This document shows, piece by piece, positions 42,558 through 51,915 of a DNA stretch of 64,000 nucleotides. Numbering within the stretch: position 1 is the first letter of the stretch; each line of letters begins with the position of its first letter. The notes beneath the pieces were generated by a model. That model searched no databases. It was not told the origin of the DNA and was given only the letters and a program-made list of their open reading frames with translations. This DNA is from Acidobacteriota bacterium (GTDB lineage Bacteria > Acidobacteriota > Vicinamibacteria > Vicinamibacterales > UBA2999): positions 124,001 through 188,000 of the forward strand of contig JAUYQQ010000001.1 in assembly GCA_030697165.1 (NCBI GenBank), in the 5' to 3' direction. The position numbers and the translations under genes are program-made.

Positions 42558-43705
42558 CTTTCGACTCCGCTCAAGGCTGGCGCCAGGCCTTTCTCCGCCA
42601 ACAGCCGGTCGTACATCGCGGTCACCGACGCGACGTAGCCATCGACACCGAATCGCGGACGCACGAACGCGCGCGCTTCCTGCCCCAGCAACACGCGCAG
42701 CGTGTCGTCGTGCACGACGCGATTGAGCGCCGCCGCCAGCTCGGCGGTGTCCCCGGGCGTCACGAGCAGTCCGCTCACGCCGTCTTTCACGACCTCGGGA
42801 ATGCCCGCGACGCGTGATGCGACCACCGGCAGGCCGGCGCCCATGGCCAGCACCATCGACAACGGCAGGCCCTCCCAGTACGACGGCATGGCAAACAGAT
42901 CGATCGAGGCGAGGATGTTGCCCAGGTCGCGCCGGGCGCCGAGGAAGTGGACCCGCTCCTCGATGCGCAAGGTCTGGGCACTCGCGGTCAGCGACGACCG
43001 CAGTTCGCCGTCGCCCACGACGAGCAGGTGCAGCTTCGCCAGGCCCGGGTCGTGCGCAATCGCATCGAACAGCACCTGGTGCGCCTTCTGGGGGGTCAAC
43101 CTGGCGATAATCCCGGCCACCGGCACATCCTGCGGCACGCCGACCGACGCCAGGAATTCCTCCCTGCTCATCGTCGTCTGCAACTGCGTCCAGTCCACCG
43201 CGTTGTAGATCACCTCGACCTTGGACGGATCGGCCTTCACCTGATCGATGTAGAACTCGCGCACGGAGGCGGCCGAGGCGACGACGGTGTCGGTGCGACG
43301 CATCAGCCATTTCTCGAGCCGCGCGTGCGTCGATTTCTTGTGCTGGTAGATGTTCACCTCGGTGCCGATAATCACCGGCACGTGCGCCATCATGGCGGCA
43401 AAGCGGCCGTAGAGGCTGCCGGTGAGCAGGAAGGTGTGCACGATGGTCGGCTCGCACTCGATCAGGAAGTCGCGCAGGCGCAGCACATCGAACGGCCGCA
43501 ACAGGCCCGGCGTCAGGCCCAGCACCTTGAACGGCACGCCAGTGCGCGCGATCTCCTCGCCGATCGGTCCGGCCTCGTGGATGCACACGACCGCCGGCTC
43601 GAACCGTTCCGGCAAGTGGCGAACGAGATTGAGGACCATCTCTTCGGCACCGCCCACCATGTAGGCGTGTGACAGAAAGAGCACCCTGGTGCGACCACCG
43701 CTCAT
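42554..43705 (-). CDS. GT4-family glycosyltransferase
   Basis: The 383-residue protein starts MSGGRTRVLFLSHAYMVGGAEE with the GGAE loop. HTFLLTGSLYGRFAAMMAHVPVI is typical of the WcaL/EpsD group. PVAGIIARLTPQKAHQVLFDAI opens the second domain, and SYWEGLPLSMVLAMGAGLPVVAS lacks the second Glu of E-x7-E (it reads L-S-M-V-L-A-M). The start ATG overlaps the stop of the SDR gene (ATGA). It likely adds one sugar of the repeating unit. Confidence 0.9.
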   Translation of the reverse strand: MSGGRTRVLFLSHAYMVGGAEEMVLNLVRHLPERFEPAVVCIHEAGPIGEEIARTGVPFKVLGLTPGLLRPFDVLRLRDFLIECEPTIVHTFLLTGSLYGRFAAMMAHVPVIIGTEVNIYQHKKSTHARLEKWLMRRTDTVVASAASVREFYIDQVKADPSKVEVIYNAVDWTQLQTTMSREEFLASVGVPQDVPVAGIIARLTPQKAHQVLFDAIAHDPGLAKLHLLVVGDGELRSSLTASAQTLRIEERVHFLGARRDLGNILASIDLFAMPSYWEGLPLSMVLAMGAGLPVVASRVAGIPEVVKDGVSGLLVTPGDTAELAAALNRVVHDDTLRVLLGQEARAFVRPRFGVDGYVASVTAMYDRLLAEKGLAPALSGVER

Positions 43706-44664
43706 GCCTGCACCTGTCCCCGCGACAGCGCCACGGTGCGTTCAAGCCCGTCCCGCAGGCCGATGGCGGGTCGCCAGCCCAACTCGCGTTCGATCCGTGA
43801 GATGTCGGCGATGAAATCGCCGGTCTCAATCTGGCCGGCCAGCGCCGGCCAATCCACGTGCTCGACGCGTCCGCCACCCGCGATCTCAATGACGGTGCGC
43901 GCCATGTCGATCAAGCGCGTGCCCGTGCCCGAACCGACGTTGTAGGCGCGACCGGCGCTGACCGGTGATTCCGCCAACATCACCAGCGCCGTCACGAGAT
44001 CGTCCACGTAGATGTAGTCGCGACGCTGCGCGCCATCGCCATAGACCGTCAGCGGCTTGCCGGCCAGCGCCAGGTGAATCAGGCGATTGACAATGCCGTA
44101 GGCGGTGCGGCTTTCGGGCTGTCCAGGGCCGTAAGGATTGGTCACGCGAGCGATGGTGTACTTGATGCCGTAGAGCGTGCCGTAGAGCCGCAGGTAGCGC
44201 TCAACCGTCAGCTTGTGAATGGCGTGGAGGCACAGCGGATCCGGTTCCTGGTCTTCACCGACCGGCTGCTGATCCTGCTTGCCGTACTGCAGTCGAGAGC
44301 CCACGAACACCAGGCGCGCATCGCGATTGGCGGTGCGCAGTGCCTCGAGCAGCGACAGGTTGCCCATGCAGTTGACGTCGAGATCCGTCCACGGATCCTC
44401 CATGCTGCGAACCGCGCCCGACTCGCCGGCCAGGTTGAAGACGAGGTGCTGGCCGGCTACGGCCTTGGCCATGGCGTCGCGGTCGCGCAGGTCGCCTTCC
44501 ACGATGTGGGCGCCGCGATCGGCGAAGGCCGCGGCGCGTGCCTCGTGACGGGCCCGGTTCGGCGTCACCAGGGTGACCTCATCGCCGGCCGTCAGCAGGC
44601 GCTCGGCCAGGTTCACGCCAATGAAGCCGAGACCGCCGATTACCAGCGAGCGGCGCGCGCTCAT
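43702..44664 (-). CDS. NAD-dependent epimerase/dehydratase with Tyr-to-His change in YxxxK
   Basis: The protein is 320 residues from the ATG at 44664 (ATGA overlap). LVIGGLGFIGVNLAERL is the Rossmann motif. The expected catalytic Y-x-x-x-K reads H147-A-I-H-K151 in the aligned place before LTVERYLRLYG. Lys is kept but Tyr is replaced by His. YGDGAQRRDYIYVDDLV is the normal substrate-domain segment. The fold is clearly extended SDR. Whether it is catalytic, uses a different base or is regulatory cannot be said. Neighbours are a GT4 gene and a methyltransferase gene. Confidence 0.88.
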   Translation of the reverse strand: MSARRSLVIGGLGFIGVNLAERLLTAGDEVTLVTPNRARHEARAAAFADRGAHIVEGDLRDRDAMAKAVAGQHLVFNLAGESGAVRSMEDPWTDLDVNCMGNLSLLEALRTANRDARLVFVGSRLQYGKQDQQPVGEDQEPDPLCLHAIHKLTVERYLRLYGTLYGIKYTIARVTNPYGPGQPESRTAYGIVNRLIHLALAGKPLTVYGDGAQRRDYIYVDDLVTALVMLAESPVSAGRAYNVGSGTGTRLIDMARTVIEIAGGGRVEHVDWPALAGQIETGDFIADISRIERELGWRPAIGLRDGLERTVALSRGQVQA

Positions 44665-45383
44665 CGGGTCACCCGGCGAGCCACGCACAGGCAATGCAGG
44701 TGCGCTTCGGACACAAACCGTTCGATGGATTCAATCTCGAAACCGTCAGCGAGCAGCCCCCGCAGATAGGTCTCATCGGCATAGAGGCCACCTGCCAGGT
44801 AGCGATCGCGCAGATAGGCGTGCAGCGGACCGGGAACCCACGGCATCAGCGCCGAGCCCAACCGGCGCGCGGCCGTCTGCGGCACCGACGGTGAGGCCGG
44901 GTGCACGGTCGAAAACGCAAATCGGCCGCCTCGCCGCAGCCACGAGTGGACGCGGCCCACCAACTCCGCCTGCAGGGGCACATGTTCGGCGAGCACGCCA
45001 ATCGAGTAGACCAGGTCAAAGCTGCCGGCCGAGAAGTCGTGTGCCAGCGCATCGCCCTCAAGCAAGGTCACGCGCTCGACGGTGATCGCGGCTTCACGAA
45101 ACGGGTGCGCGGCCAGCGCCAGCATCGCGGGCGAGGCGTCAAGGCCGACGAGGGTCCGCACGTTCTGCAGCGCGCTGAAGTAGCGGCCCGTGCCGCAGCC
45201 AATCTCGAGGGCGTCGGCCGACGACGTGAACCGGGCACACACGCGCTGCAGCCACGCGACGAAGCCGAGATACGGGCCGCTATCAACCAGGCTGTCGTCG
45301 TGGCTGCGATAGCGGTCGGCGTAGGCCGCGTCGTACAGCGCGGCGGCCTTCGCGGCCCAAGGTGTTTGCTCAGCCTTCGTCAT
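44661..45383 (-). CDS. Class I SAM-dependent methyltransferase
   Basis: The 240-residue protein carries ALEIGCGTGRYF (motif I) near residue 60, LVGLDASPAML (motif II), FDLVYSIGVLAEHVP (motif III/IV) and LRRGGRFAFSTVHP. It belongs to the UbiE/Methyltransf_25-type group. The gene overlaps the stops of its upstream and downstream neighbours by 4 bases (ATGA). It probably methylates a sugar hydroxyl or carboxyl of the glycan or its precursor, but the acceptor is not predictable. Confidence 0.88.
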   Translation of the reverse strand: MTKAEQTPWAAKAAALYDAAYADRYRSHDDSLVDSGPYLGFVAWLQRVCARFTSSADALEIGCGTGRYFSALQNVRTLVGLDASPAMLALAAHPFREAAITVERVTLLEGDALAHDFSAGSFDLVYSIGVLAEHVPLQAELVGRVHSWLRRGGRFAFSTVHPASPSVPQTAARRLGSALMPWVPGPLHAYLRDRYLAGGLYADETYLRGLLADGFEIESIERFVSEAHLHCLCVARRVTR

Positions 45384-46192
45384 GCAAACAGCGATTCCGC
45401 GGTCACCATCTTCACTTCAGGCACGCGCTCGACGTGGTCGAGAAAGCGAAGCAGCACGTCCTTGATCGCCTGATCGACCTCCCAGTAATGCGTCGCCACG
45501 CAGAAGTCGCCGCCGACGGCGCGGGCCTCATCGAAGCCTTTCACCAGTTCCTCGACGGTGGTCCCGGGGATCAGACTGTGGCAGCCGAACTCGGCGTGCC
45601 GGGAATAGCGCAGCACGTGGGGATAGACCATGGCATCGCGCTTCGTGCGGCCGGTCGCCGCCCGGTAGCTTCGAATCCGCCACCAGTTGCCCAGCGTGTT
45701 CGCATCCCACGCCCGCATTGAGGGCCTAAACGACAGGAACGAGCCCAACAGGTTGAGGCCATGGCTGGCCACGGCTTGCATGCCCCGTTTCGAGATCGCG
45801 TTATGAGGCGGCACGAACACCGAAATCGGCGCGCCCAACGTGCCCTTCAAATACTGCAGTCCTTCGCGGACACGCCGTTCGGGATCGGGCGCCGCCTGGA
45901 ACTCGTAGCCGTTCGGGTAATCCTGGTGCGTGTAGCCGTGCAGGGCGATGGTGACGCGGCCTCGGCCAATCTGGTCCTTGAGGAACGGAACCAGCGCGGT
46001 GTTCTTCTCGATCGCAAACGACTCGTCCGATCGCCAATGTTCCTGCGGGATGCCCTTACGCTCGTAGCCGATGGCAAACGGGACGGTGGCCAGGCAGACC
46101 GGGATGCGGTCCCACACATCGTGGTAGATGCGCTCGAGCGTCTCGGGCGACGTGAAGTAACACGTGTCATCGTCTCGCAGCGCCACCTTCAC
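45380..46192 (-). CDS. Polysaccharide deacetylase-like protein
   Basis: The 270-residue protein starts from GTG as (V)KVALRDDDTCYFTSPETLE. The D-D-D cluster resembles the NodB/DUF2334 metal-binding first motif, and ALHGYTHQDY near residue 83 gives an H-x3-H second motif. VFVPPHNAI is consistent with the motif-3 loop of DUF2334-like proteins, where an Arg is replaced. No signal peptide is present. It differs in sequence class from the deacetylases at 4555-5493 and 20979-21725. The GTG overlaps the stop of the upstream GT4 gene (GTGA). Confidence 0.8.
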   Translation of the reverse strand: MKVALRDDDTCYFTSPETLERIYHDVWDRIPVCLATVPFAIGYERKGIPQEHWRSDESFAIEKNTALVPFLKDQIGRGRVTIALHGYTHQDYPNGYEFQAAPDPERRVREGLQYLKGTLGAPISVFVPPHNAISKRGMQAVASHGLNLLGSFLSFRPSMRAWDANTLGNWWRIRSYRAATGRTKRDAMVYPHVLRYSRHAEFGCHSLIPGTTVEELVKGFDEARAVGGDFCVATHYWEVDQAIKDVLLRFLDHVERVPEVKMVTAESLFA

Positions 46193-47346
46193 GCGGTGGC
46201 CTTCATCTGGTGCCGGTCCTGAAGGACGCCGCGATAGACCTCAAGGAGCCGGGTCGCACTCGCCCGCCACGAGAACTCCTGCAAGACGCGTTGGCGGTTG
46301 AAGGCGCCGGCCGCGCGCCGGCGTTCGACGCTCGACATCCAATCGCCGAGCACTCCCGACATGGCGGTCGCATCACCGCGCGGCACGAGATCTCCGCCCC
46401 GGCCTGAAGCGATGTACTCGGCGACGCCGCCAACCGCAGTGGCAACCACCGGAAGGCCACAGGCCATGGCCTCGAGCACGACGTTCGGTGAGTTGTCGAA
46501 GTCGGATCCCAGCGCGAACAGATCGGCGGTGCGGTAGTACGGCGCCATCTCCGCCTGCGGCACGTAGCCGGCGAACGTCACCGCGCGGGCGACACCGAGG
46601 CGTCCAGCTTGATCCTTCAACGACTGTAGCTCGGGGCCTTCGCCGACCAGCAACAGATGCAGGCTGGGATCCGCGGGCACCATCTTCGCCAACGCCTCAA
46701 TCAGCAGCGCCATGTTCTTGATCGGCACAAAGCGTCCGACCGACAAGACGATGCGACGATCGCCGAGGCCGAGTACCTGGCGGAGGTTGGCCCCGGTGGG
46801 CCGGAAGAGCTCCGCATCGACACCCTTGGGCACGGCATGCACCGGCTTGCCAACGATTGCCGGCAAGTGCTCCGCCGCCCACCCATCGGCCACCAGCGCA
46901 TCCGCTTGCCGGATGTCTGGCAGGTAGCTGGGATGCGGTTCACCAGGAAAGTTGATCACCACCGGGATGTTCACGGGCCGCACGCTGGCCGCCTGATAGA
47001 GCGCATGCGCATGCACAATGTCGGGCCGCACGGTCCTCGCCGCGATGCGGCGCCACGCGGCTCGACAGAACCAGTCTTCATCCCAGTGCAGCGCGTTCAT
47101 GGTGAGGCGCCCGAACCCGCGCGTGTGCTGCCACCGATAGACGGCATCGCGCACGTACGGCGAGCGCAGCACGGTGACGTGGTCGCCAGCGATCGGATGG
47201 CGCGGGCCGCCGAACAGCAACGGCTGTCCGGTAATCACGTCGACGTCCACGCCAAGCGCCTGCAGTTCGCGCATCCAGTTGAGGTGACGCGTCTCGCCCC
47301 CGCCACGCATCATGGCGAGGCAGCGCACGAGCATGGTTACGCGCAT
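46189..47346 (-). CDS. GT4-family glycosyltransferase
   Basis: The protein is 385 residues from the ATG at 47346 (MRVTMLVRCLAMMRGGGETRH), 10 bases inside the AsnB gene; the ATG at 47334 is an alternative. The glycine-rich RGGGETRH replaces GG-x-ER. IVLSVGRFVPIKNMALLIEALAKM begins the donor domain, and GSDFDNSPNVVLEAMACGLPVVATAVGG has the donor-binding residues. This is the first of four GT4 genes in the 36-47 kb block. Frames running upstream to 47619 are spurious. Confidence 0.9.
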   Translation of the reverse strand: MRVTMLVRCLAMMRGGGETRHLNWMRELQALGVDVDVITGQPLLFGGPRHPIAGDHVTVLRSPYVRDAVYRWQHTRGFGRLTMNALHWDEDWFCRAAWRRIAARTVRPDIVHAHALYQAASVRPVNIPVVINFPGEPHPSYLPDIRQADALVADGWAAEHLPAIVGKPVHAVPKGVDAELFRPTGANLRQVLGLGDRRIVLSVGRFVPIKNMALLIEALAKMVPADPSLHLLLVGEGPELQSLKDQAGRLGVARAVTFAGYVPQAEMAPYYRTADLFALGSDFDNSPNVVLEAMACGLPVVATAVGGVAEYIASGRGGDLVPRGDATAMSGVLGDWMSSVERRRAAGAFNRQRVLQEFSWRASATRLLEVYRGVLQDRHQMKATA

Positions 47347-49220
47347 GCCTGGGCATCCGACTGAACACGGTCGACATGCTGGCGCGCCCACAACTCGAGA
47401 CAGACGAGCGCCCAGATTCGCTTGGCGTGGTCGCGACTGCCCTGTTCGTGCTGCAGGAGCATGGCGGTGACTTCGGCCGACTGCGTCCAGCCACGTTGCT
47501 GGGTTCTTGGGTCGACGAGAATCTCGCGGGCCCAGCGAATCATCCCTTCCTGGAACCAGCGCCGCAGCGGCACACCGAAGCCCTTCTTCGGCCGGGTCAA
47601 CACGGCCGCGGGCACCCACGGCTCGATCACCTTGCGGAACAGTCGCTTCGTGGTCTGCGCATCACCGTGGCGGACCGAGGCTTGCGCGCCGGCCAGCTCG
47701 ATCACATGGTGATCCAACAACGGGCACCTCGCCTCCAGCGAATGCGCCATCGTCGCGCGATCGACCTTCACCATGATGTCGTCAACCAGGTAGTGCTGCT
47801 GATCCCAGTGCTGCAGGCGCGTCAGCAACGTGCCCTCCGCATCGCGAATCTGTTCGACGGCGGCACGTTCAGGCAGGGTCGCAGACTTGACGACGTCGGG
47901 CGCGACGACGGCCTCGAGCAGGTAGTCGGGGAACACGGTGCGACGCCACACGAACCAGCCTTCGGGGCCGAGTCCCATCGTGCTGAGGCGCCCCTTGCCA
48001 CGCGCGTGCACCGGCACCAGTCGCGCACCGGCCTGGATCACGCTACGCATGGCGCGTTCGCCGCTCGAACCAACGCGCTTGAGGGCATCGGCATAGGGTG
48101 TGTAGCCCGCGAACAACTCGTCGCCGCCATCGCCCGACAGGCACACCGTGACGTGTTTCCGCGCCAGCTCCGACACGTAGTAGGTCGGGATGGCCGACGC
48201 ATCCGCAAACGGCTCGTCGTAGTGATAGGCGAGGGCCTCGGCGACCTTGACCGCGTCCGGCGTGACGATCTGCTCGTGGTGGTCGGCACCAAAGGCCTCG
48301 GCGGTGCTGCGGGCTTCGGTCACTTCGTCGTAGGCGGGATCACCAAAGCCGATGGTGAACGTCTGCACCGGCCGGGTCGAGTGCCGCGCCATCAAGGCGA
48401 GCACCGCCGCCGAGTCCATGCCGCCACTCAAGAACGCGCCCAGAGGAACGTCAGACCGCAGGCGAATGCGCACGGCGGTATCGAGCTCGGCCCGCAAGGC
48501 GTCGATTACGTCCGCTTCGGAACGGCGGTCTTCGACCGCGCCGTCCGGCCAGCCCCAATAGCGCTCCTGGGTGACCGTACCGGCCGCAGTATCGACGATT
48601 AGCGCCGAGCCCGGCTCCAGCCGATGCATGCCCTCGAAGATCGCCTGGGAGCCAGCGACGTAGCCGAACGTGAAGAAGTCGAGCAGCGCTCCGGCATTCA
48701 CCGACGGCACTTGCTCGAGCACCGCGAGGATCGCCTTGATCTCGGAGCCAAACAGCAACTCGCCGTTCTGCCGGTAGTAGTAGAGCGGCTTCTTGCCAAC
48801 GCGATCGCGCCCCAGCACCAGGCGGCGGCGGGCCGCATCCCAAATCGCCACGGCGAACATGCCTCGCATCCGCTTGAAGCCGGCAATACCTTCGGTGGCG
48901 TAGAGGTGGCCGATGACCTCGGTATCGCAGGCCGTCGCGGTGTGACGGCCCGCGCGCTCGAGTTCCGCGCGCAGCTCGACGTAGTTGTAGATCTCACCGT
49001 TCTGCGACACGGTGATGGCGCCGCCATCGATCGAAATCGGCTGGTGGCCACCGGCCACATCGATGATGCTGAGGCGCGCGGCGCCGAGCGCCGCCGGACC
49101 ATCGGTGTACAGGCCGTGATCATCCGGCCCGCGATGGCGCAGCGTCCCCACCATCGCGGCCAGGCGGGCCTGCTCGGCCGGCTTACCGGTTAGCGAGACG
49201 AAACCAGCGATTCCACACAT
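47337..49220 (-). CDS. asnB: AsnB-type glutamine-dependent amidotransferase (paralogue 4)
   Basis: The protein is 627 residues from the ATG at 49220 (MCGIAGFVSL). Cys2, HRGPDDHG, SIIDVAGGHQP, QNGEIYNY and the PP-loop SGGMDS at 265-270 are intact, as is GDGGDELFAGYTPY. It is closer in style to exosortase/PEP-CTERM-associated amidotransferases than paralogue 3 is. The start overlaps the end of the next gene by 31 bases. It probably amidates a uronic acid or another carboxylate on the glycan. Confidence 0.92.
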   Translation of the reverse strand: MCGIAGFVSLTGKPAEQARLAAMVGTLRHRGPDDHGLYTDGPAALGAARLSIIDVAGGHQPISIDGGAITVSQNGEIYNYVELRAELERAGRHTATACDTEVIGHLYATEGIAGFKRMRGMFAVAIWDAARRRLVLGRDRVGKKPLYYYRQNGELLFGSEIKAILAVLEQVPSVNAGALLDFFTFGYVAGSQAIFEGMHRLEPGSALIVDTAAGTVTQERYWGWPDGAVEDRRSEADVIDALRAELDTAVRIRLRSDVPLGAFLSGGMDSAAVLALMARHSTRPVQTFTIGFGDPAYDEVTEARSTAEAFGADHHEQIVTPDAVKVAEALAYHYDEPFADASAIPTYYVSELARKHVTVCLSGDGGDELFAGYTPYADALKRVGSSGERAMRSVIQAGARLVPVHARGKGRLSTMGLGPEGWFVWRRTVFPDYLLEAVVAPDVVKSATLPERAAVEQIRDAEGTLLTRLQHWDQQHYLVDDIMVKVDRATMAHSLEARCPLLDHHVIELAGAQASVRHGDAQTTKRLFRKVIEPWVPAAVLTRPKKGFGVPLRRWFQEGMIRWAREILVDPRTQQRGWTQSAEVTAMLLQHEQGSRDHAKRIWALVCLELWARQHVDRVQSDAQACA

Positions 49221-50644
49221 GGGGTTGCAGGCACCGGCAGTCCAGTGACTTCTCTGAGCGCCTCGGACACAAAATTGGCGACCCGCTCCGCGGCTCGGCC
49301 GTCCAGGAACTGGCATTGATCCAACACGACCTGCCGGCGGCCGTCGCGATCAAGCGACGGGTTGTCGAGATAGTCGCCGATGTGCGCCACCATGGCGGCG
49401 GGCGTGCGCGCATCGCGAACCGCTCCGCGCTTCAGGATGTTCACGAAGTGCGTGAACTCGGTATACCGACGGGCCGATTTCACGAACGGCGACGGCGTCT
49501 CGCCATCGAACGAAATATTGACGACGGGCGTGTCGAAGATCGACGCCTCGATTGCAATCGTCGATGCCACCTGCGCGACGACGTCGCTGTGCGCCATGGT
49601 GTTGGCGAGGTGACGCTGGCTGTCGGCCGTGACGTCCACGGCCATGCCGTCTCCCGCGCGCACGGTCTGCCGGAACGGCTTCTCGATGATCACGCCGGGC
49701 GCGGTCTCGAACGCGGCGTAGCGCGACCGATCGTCGCGTGGATGCACGCGGACCAGGATCTGCGTGGGCTGCTGCCACCGGTTGGCGGCTTGCGCGGCCA
49801 TCAGCGTGCTGATCACATGATCGCAGTGCGGATAGAGCTCGAATGGGCTCGTGGTCAGCGTGACCAGTTTCTTCGCAGGGTCGGCGCCCACCTGCCTCAT
49901 GAACGCCTCGCGCGGGATCACGACGCTGGGATTGAAATACAGGTCCCACTGGGGTGTGCCGGCCAGGCGAATCTCGTCCGGCTGGTATCCGTGCAGCGCC
50001 ACGGCCTGCGCTTTCATCAGGTCGTTCCACACGATCAGGCGATTGACGCGCCGCACGGGAATCAGCTTGTTCGTGAAATTGTCCCAGCTCGGATCGACTG
50101 CCACCGAACGAATCTTGCGCTTGGCGGCCACGCGCAGCAGCGGCACTTCTGAGAGGATGAGGCCGGGGTTCGACACCACCAGCATCGATGGCTGGTAGCG
50201 GTCGAACAGGTCTGCGGCCCACGGATGCGACACCAGGCGGTCGCTCAGGTCATACCGCGTCGGCGGCCTCACCAGCGAGGGCGACACGACCGACGCAATC
50301 AGCTTCTTGGCCTTGACCCAGCGGACCGATCCCTTTTCCAGCGCCTCGGCGCGGCGAATCTTCACCGATTCGGTCACCCCCGAATCCAGGTAGGCGGCCT
50401 GCACCAGGGCCAGCAGCCTGGCCTCAAGACCCGTCGGCTGGTGAGCCGGCAGGTCCTCGAGGACGATGCGCGGGTGCGTGAACTCTTTTGCGAAGCCCGC
50501 ATCCTTCACCAGCGGCGATACCAGCACGACGCGCACGGTGGGATACGACTGGAGCACGCGCGACACGACGCCGGTGCGCAGGATGTTGCCGGCGGCGCCG
50601 CCATGCGGCACCGACACGATCACGGTTGGCCCCGCGCCGCTCAC
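49190..50644 (-). CDS. GT-B-like transferase, CDP-glycerol/2-epimerase-type fold, unassigned
   Basis: The 484-residue protein starts from GTG as (V)SGAGPTVIVSVPHGGAAGNILRTG. The middle section IRLAGTPQWDLYF and LTTSPFELYP, then HSDVVAQVASTIAIEASIFDTPVVNISFDG, match the S-T-x-x-x-E-A-x-x-x-x-P-V-V pattern of CDP-glycerol transferases and UDP-GlcNAc 2-epimerase-like GT-B proteins. I cannot name the substrate. It overlaps the AsnB start by 31 bases and the Wzt gene by 4 (GTGA), next to the Wzm/Wzt exporter. Confidence 0.75.
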   Translation of the reverse strand: MSGAGPTVIVSVPHGGAAGNILRTGVVSRVLQSYPTVRVVLVSPLVKDAGFAKEFTHPRIVLEDLPAHQPTGLEARLLALVQAAYLDSGVTESVKIRRAEALEKGSVRWVKAKKLIASVVSPSLVRPPTRYDLSDRLVSHPWAADLFDRYQPSMLVVSNPGLILSEVPLLRVAAKRKIRSVAVDPSWDNFTNKLIPVRRVNRLIVWNDLMKAQAVALHGYQPDEIRLAGTPQWDLYFNPSVVIPREAFMRQVGADPAKKLVTLTTSPFELYPHCDHVISTLMAAQAANRWQQPTQILVRVHPRDDRSRYAAFETAPGVIIEKPFRQTVRAGDGMAVDVTADSQRHLANTMAHSDVVAQVASTIAIEASIFDTPVVNISFDGETPSPFVKSARRYTEFTHFVNILKRGAVRDARTPAAMVAHIGDYLDNPSLDRDGRRQVVLDQCQFLDGRAAERVANFVSEALREVTGLPVPATPCVESLVSSR

Positions 50645-51915
50645 GCCTTTGGGGCCTCCCCGTGCGAGAACGAGAACGGCAGCGACACCAGGCCGTCTTC
50701 TTCATCCGCCAGGTTCTCGACGCCGCCGCCCGAGCCGGTCACGGCGAAGCGCGGCCCGGCCGTGACCACGTCATACGAGCCCAATTGATGCTGGTCGCTA
50801 ATCGAGAGCCGCAGCACATACTGCCGCGGCCGCAGGGGCAGGTGGTCGAACCGGCACTGAATCTGCCCGTCGCCCTCGACCGTGGGCGGCACGTCGCCGG
50901 CCTTCGAGGTCGCCGTGGTGATCACCAATCCGCTATCGACGTCGACGATCGCGACCTGGAACACGGGTCGCGCCACCCGCTGGTGCGCGCGGTAGGACGC
51001 GCGCACGATCAGGGTCTCGCCGGCCGACAGCAACCCCGTCTGCGCGCCGGTGTCGGTATGCAGGTCGACGGCGACATAACGCACCTCGCCGGTGCCGCTG
51101 CGATGGCTTTGCAGCGCGGTGGCCTGGTTGGCGAGGGCCTCGACGTTGACCTCGTTCATGTACTTCTCGGCGATCTCACCGGCCGGGCCGTACGCCCGCA
51201 CGCCACCGTTTTCCATCCACAGGATGTCGCTGCACAGGCGGCGCACGTTCCACATGTCGTGCGAGATGAACAGCACGGTCTTGCCGTCGGTGATCAACTG
51301 CCGCAACGCCTCGAGCGCGCGCCGGCGGAACGCGGCATCACCGACCGACAGCACCTCATCGACGAGGACGATGTCGGGACGGCTGTGGATGGCGACGCTG
51401 AACCCAAGTCGCGCATACAGACCGGACGAGTAGCGCTTCATCGGGGTGTCGATCAGCCGTTCGACATCGGCGAAATGGACAATGGCGTCGAAGTGCCGGT
51501 CGATTTCTTTCCTGGTCAGCCCGAACAGGCCGCCGCCCAGGTAGACGTTTTCGCGTCCGGTCAGTTCGGGGTGAAACCCGGCCCCCAACTCGATCAGCGA
51601 CACGGCATGACCCGCGACGCGCACCCGCCCGCTGGTCGGCCAAGTTACCCTCGAGATCAGCTTCAGCAGCGTCGTCTTGCCGGCGCCATTGCGTCCGATC
51701 ACGCCCAGGCCAGCGCCCTTGGGCACCTCGAAGCTGACATCGCGCAGGGCCAGGATGGTGCCGTCGATTTTGCCGCGCGAGGTGCTGTGCACCTCGGTGG
51801 CCTTGCCCCGCAAGCCGTCCATGCCGGACGCGATCAGATCCACCAGCGTGCGCGAGCGCCCGGTCCGGTAGCGCTTGGTGACCCCGTCGAGACGAATGGC
51901 CAGGTTAGATGACAT
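50641..51915 (-). CDS. wzt: ABC transporter ATPase of polysaccharide exporter (Wzt)
   Basis: The 424-residue protein has Walker A GRNGAGKTT at 74-82, signature YSSGLYARL, Walker B IVLVDEVLSVGD and an H-loop LFISHDM. After about residue 250 comes a beta-rich C-terminal domain (ETLIVRASYRAHQRVARPVFQVAIV) of Wzt type that binds the glycan end. It is followed with an 11-base overlap by the permease gene, the canonical Wzm-Wzt pair. Standard size and complete motifs argue for a working ATPase. Confidence 0.93.
   Translation of the reverse strand: MSSNLAIRLDGVTKRYRTGRSRTLVDLIASGMDGLRGKATEVHSTSRGKIDGTILALRDVSFEVPKGAGLGVIGRNGAGKTTLLKLISRVTWPTSGRVRVAGHAVSLIELGAGFHPELTGRENVYLGGGLFGLTRKEIDRHFDAIVHFADVERLIDTPMKRYSSGLYARLGFSVAIHSRPDIVLVDEVLSVGDAAFRRRALEALRQLITDGKTVLFISHDMWNVRRLCSDILWMENGGVRAYGPAGEIAEKYMNEVNVEALANQATALQSHRSGTGEVRYVAVDLHTDTGAQTGLLSAGETLIVRASYRAHQRVARPVFQVAIVDVDSGLVITTATSKAGDVPPTVEGDGQIQCRFDHLPLRPRQYVLRLSISDQHQLGSYDVVTAGPRFAVTGSGGGVENLADEEDGLVSLPFSFSHGEAPKA

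Noticed and set aside
42558-43889. Extension of the GT4 protein at 41343 to an 848-codon frame
   Set aside because: It overlaps the complete GT4 gene on the same strand in another frame; the GTG at 42557 begins a standard GT-B N-terminus.
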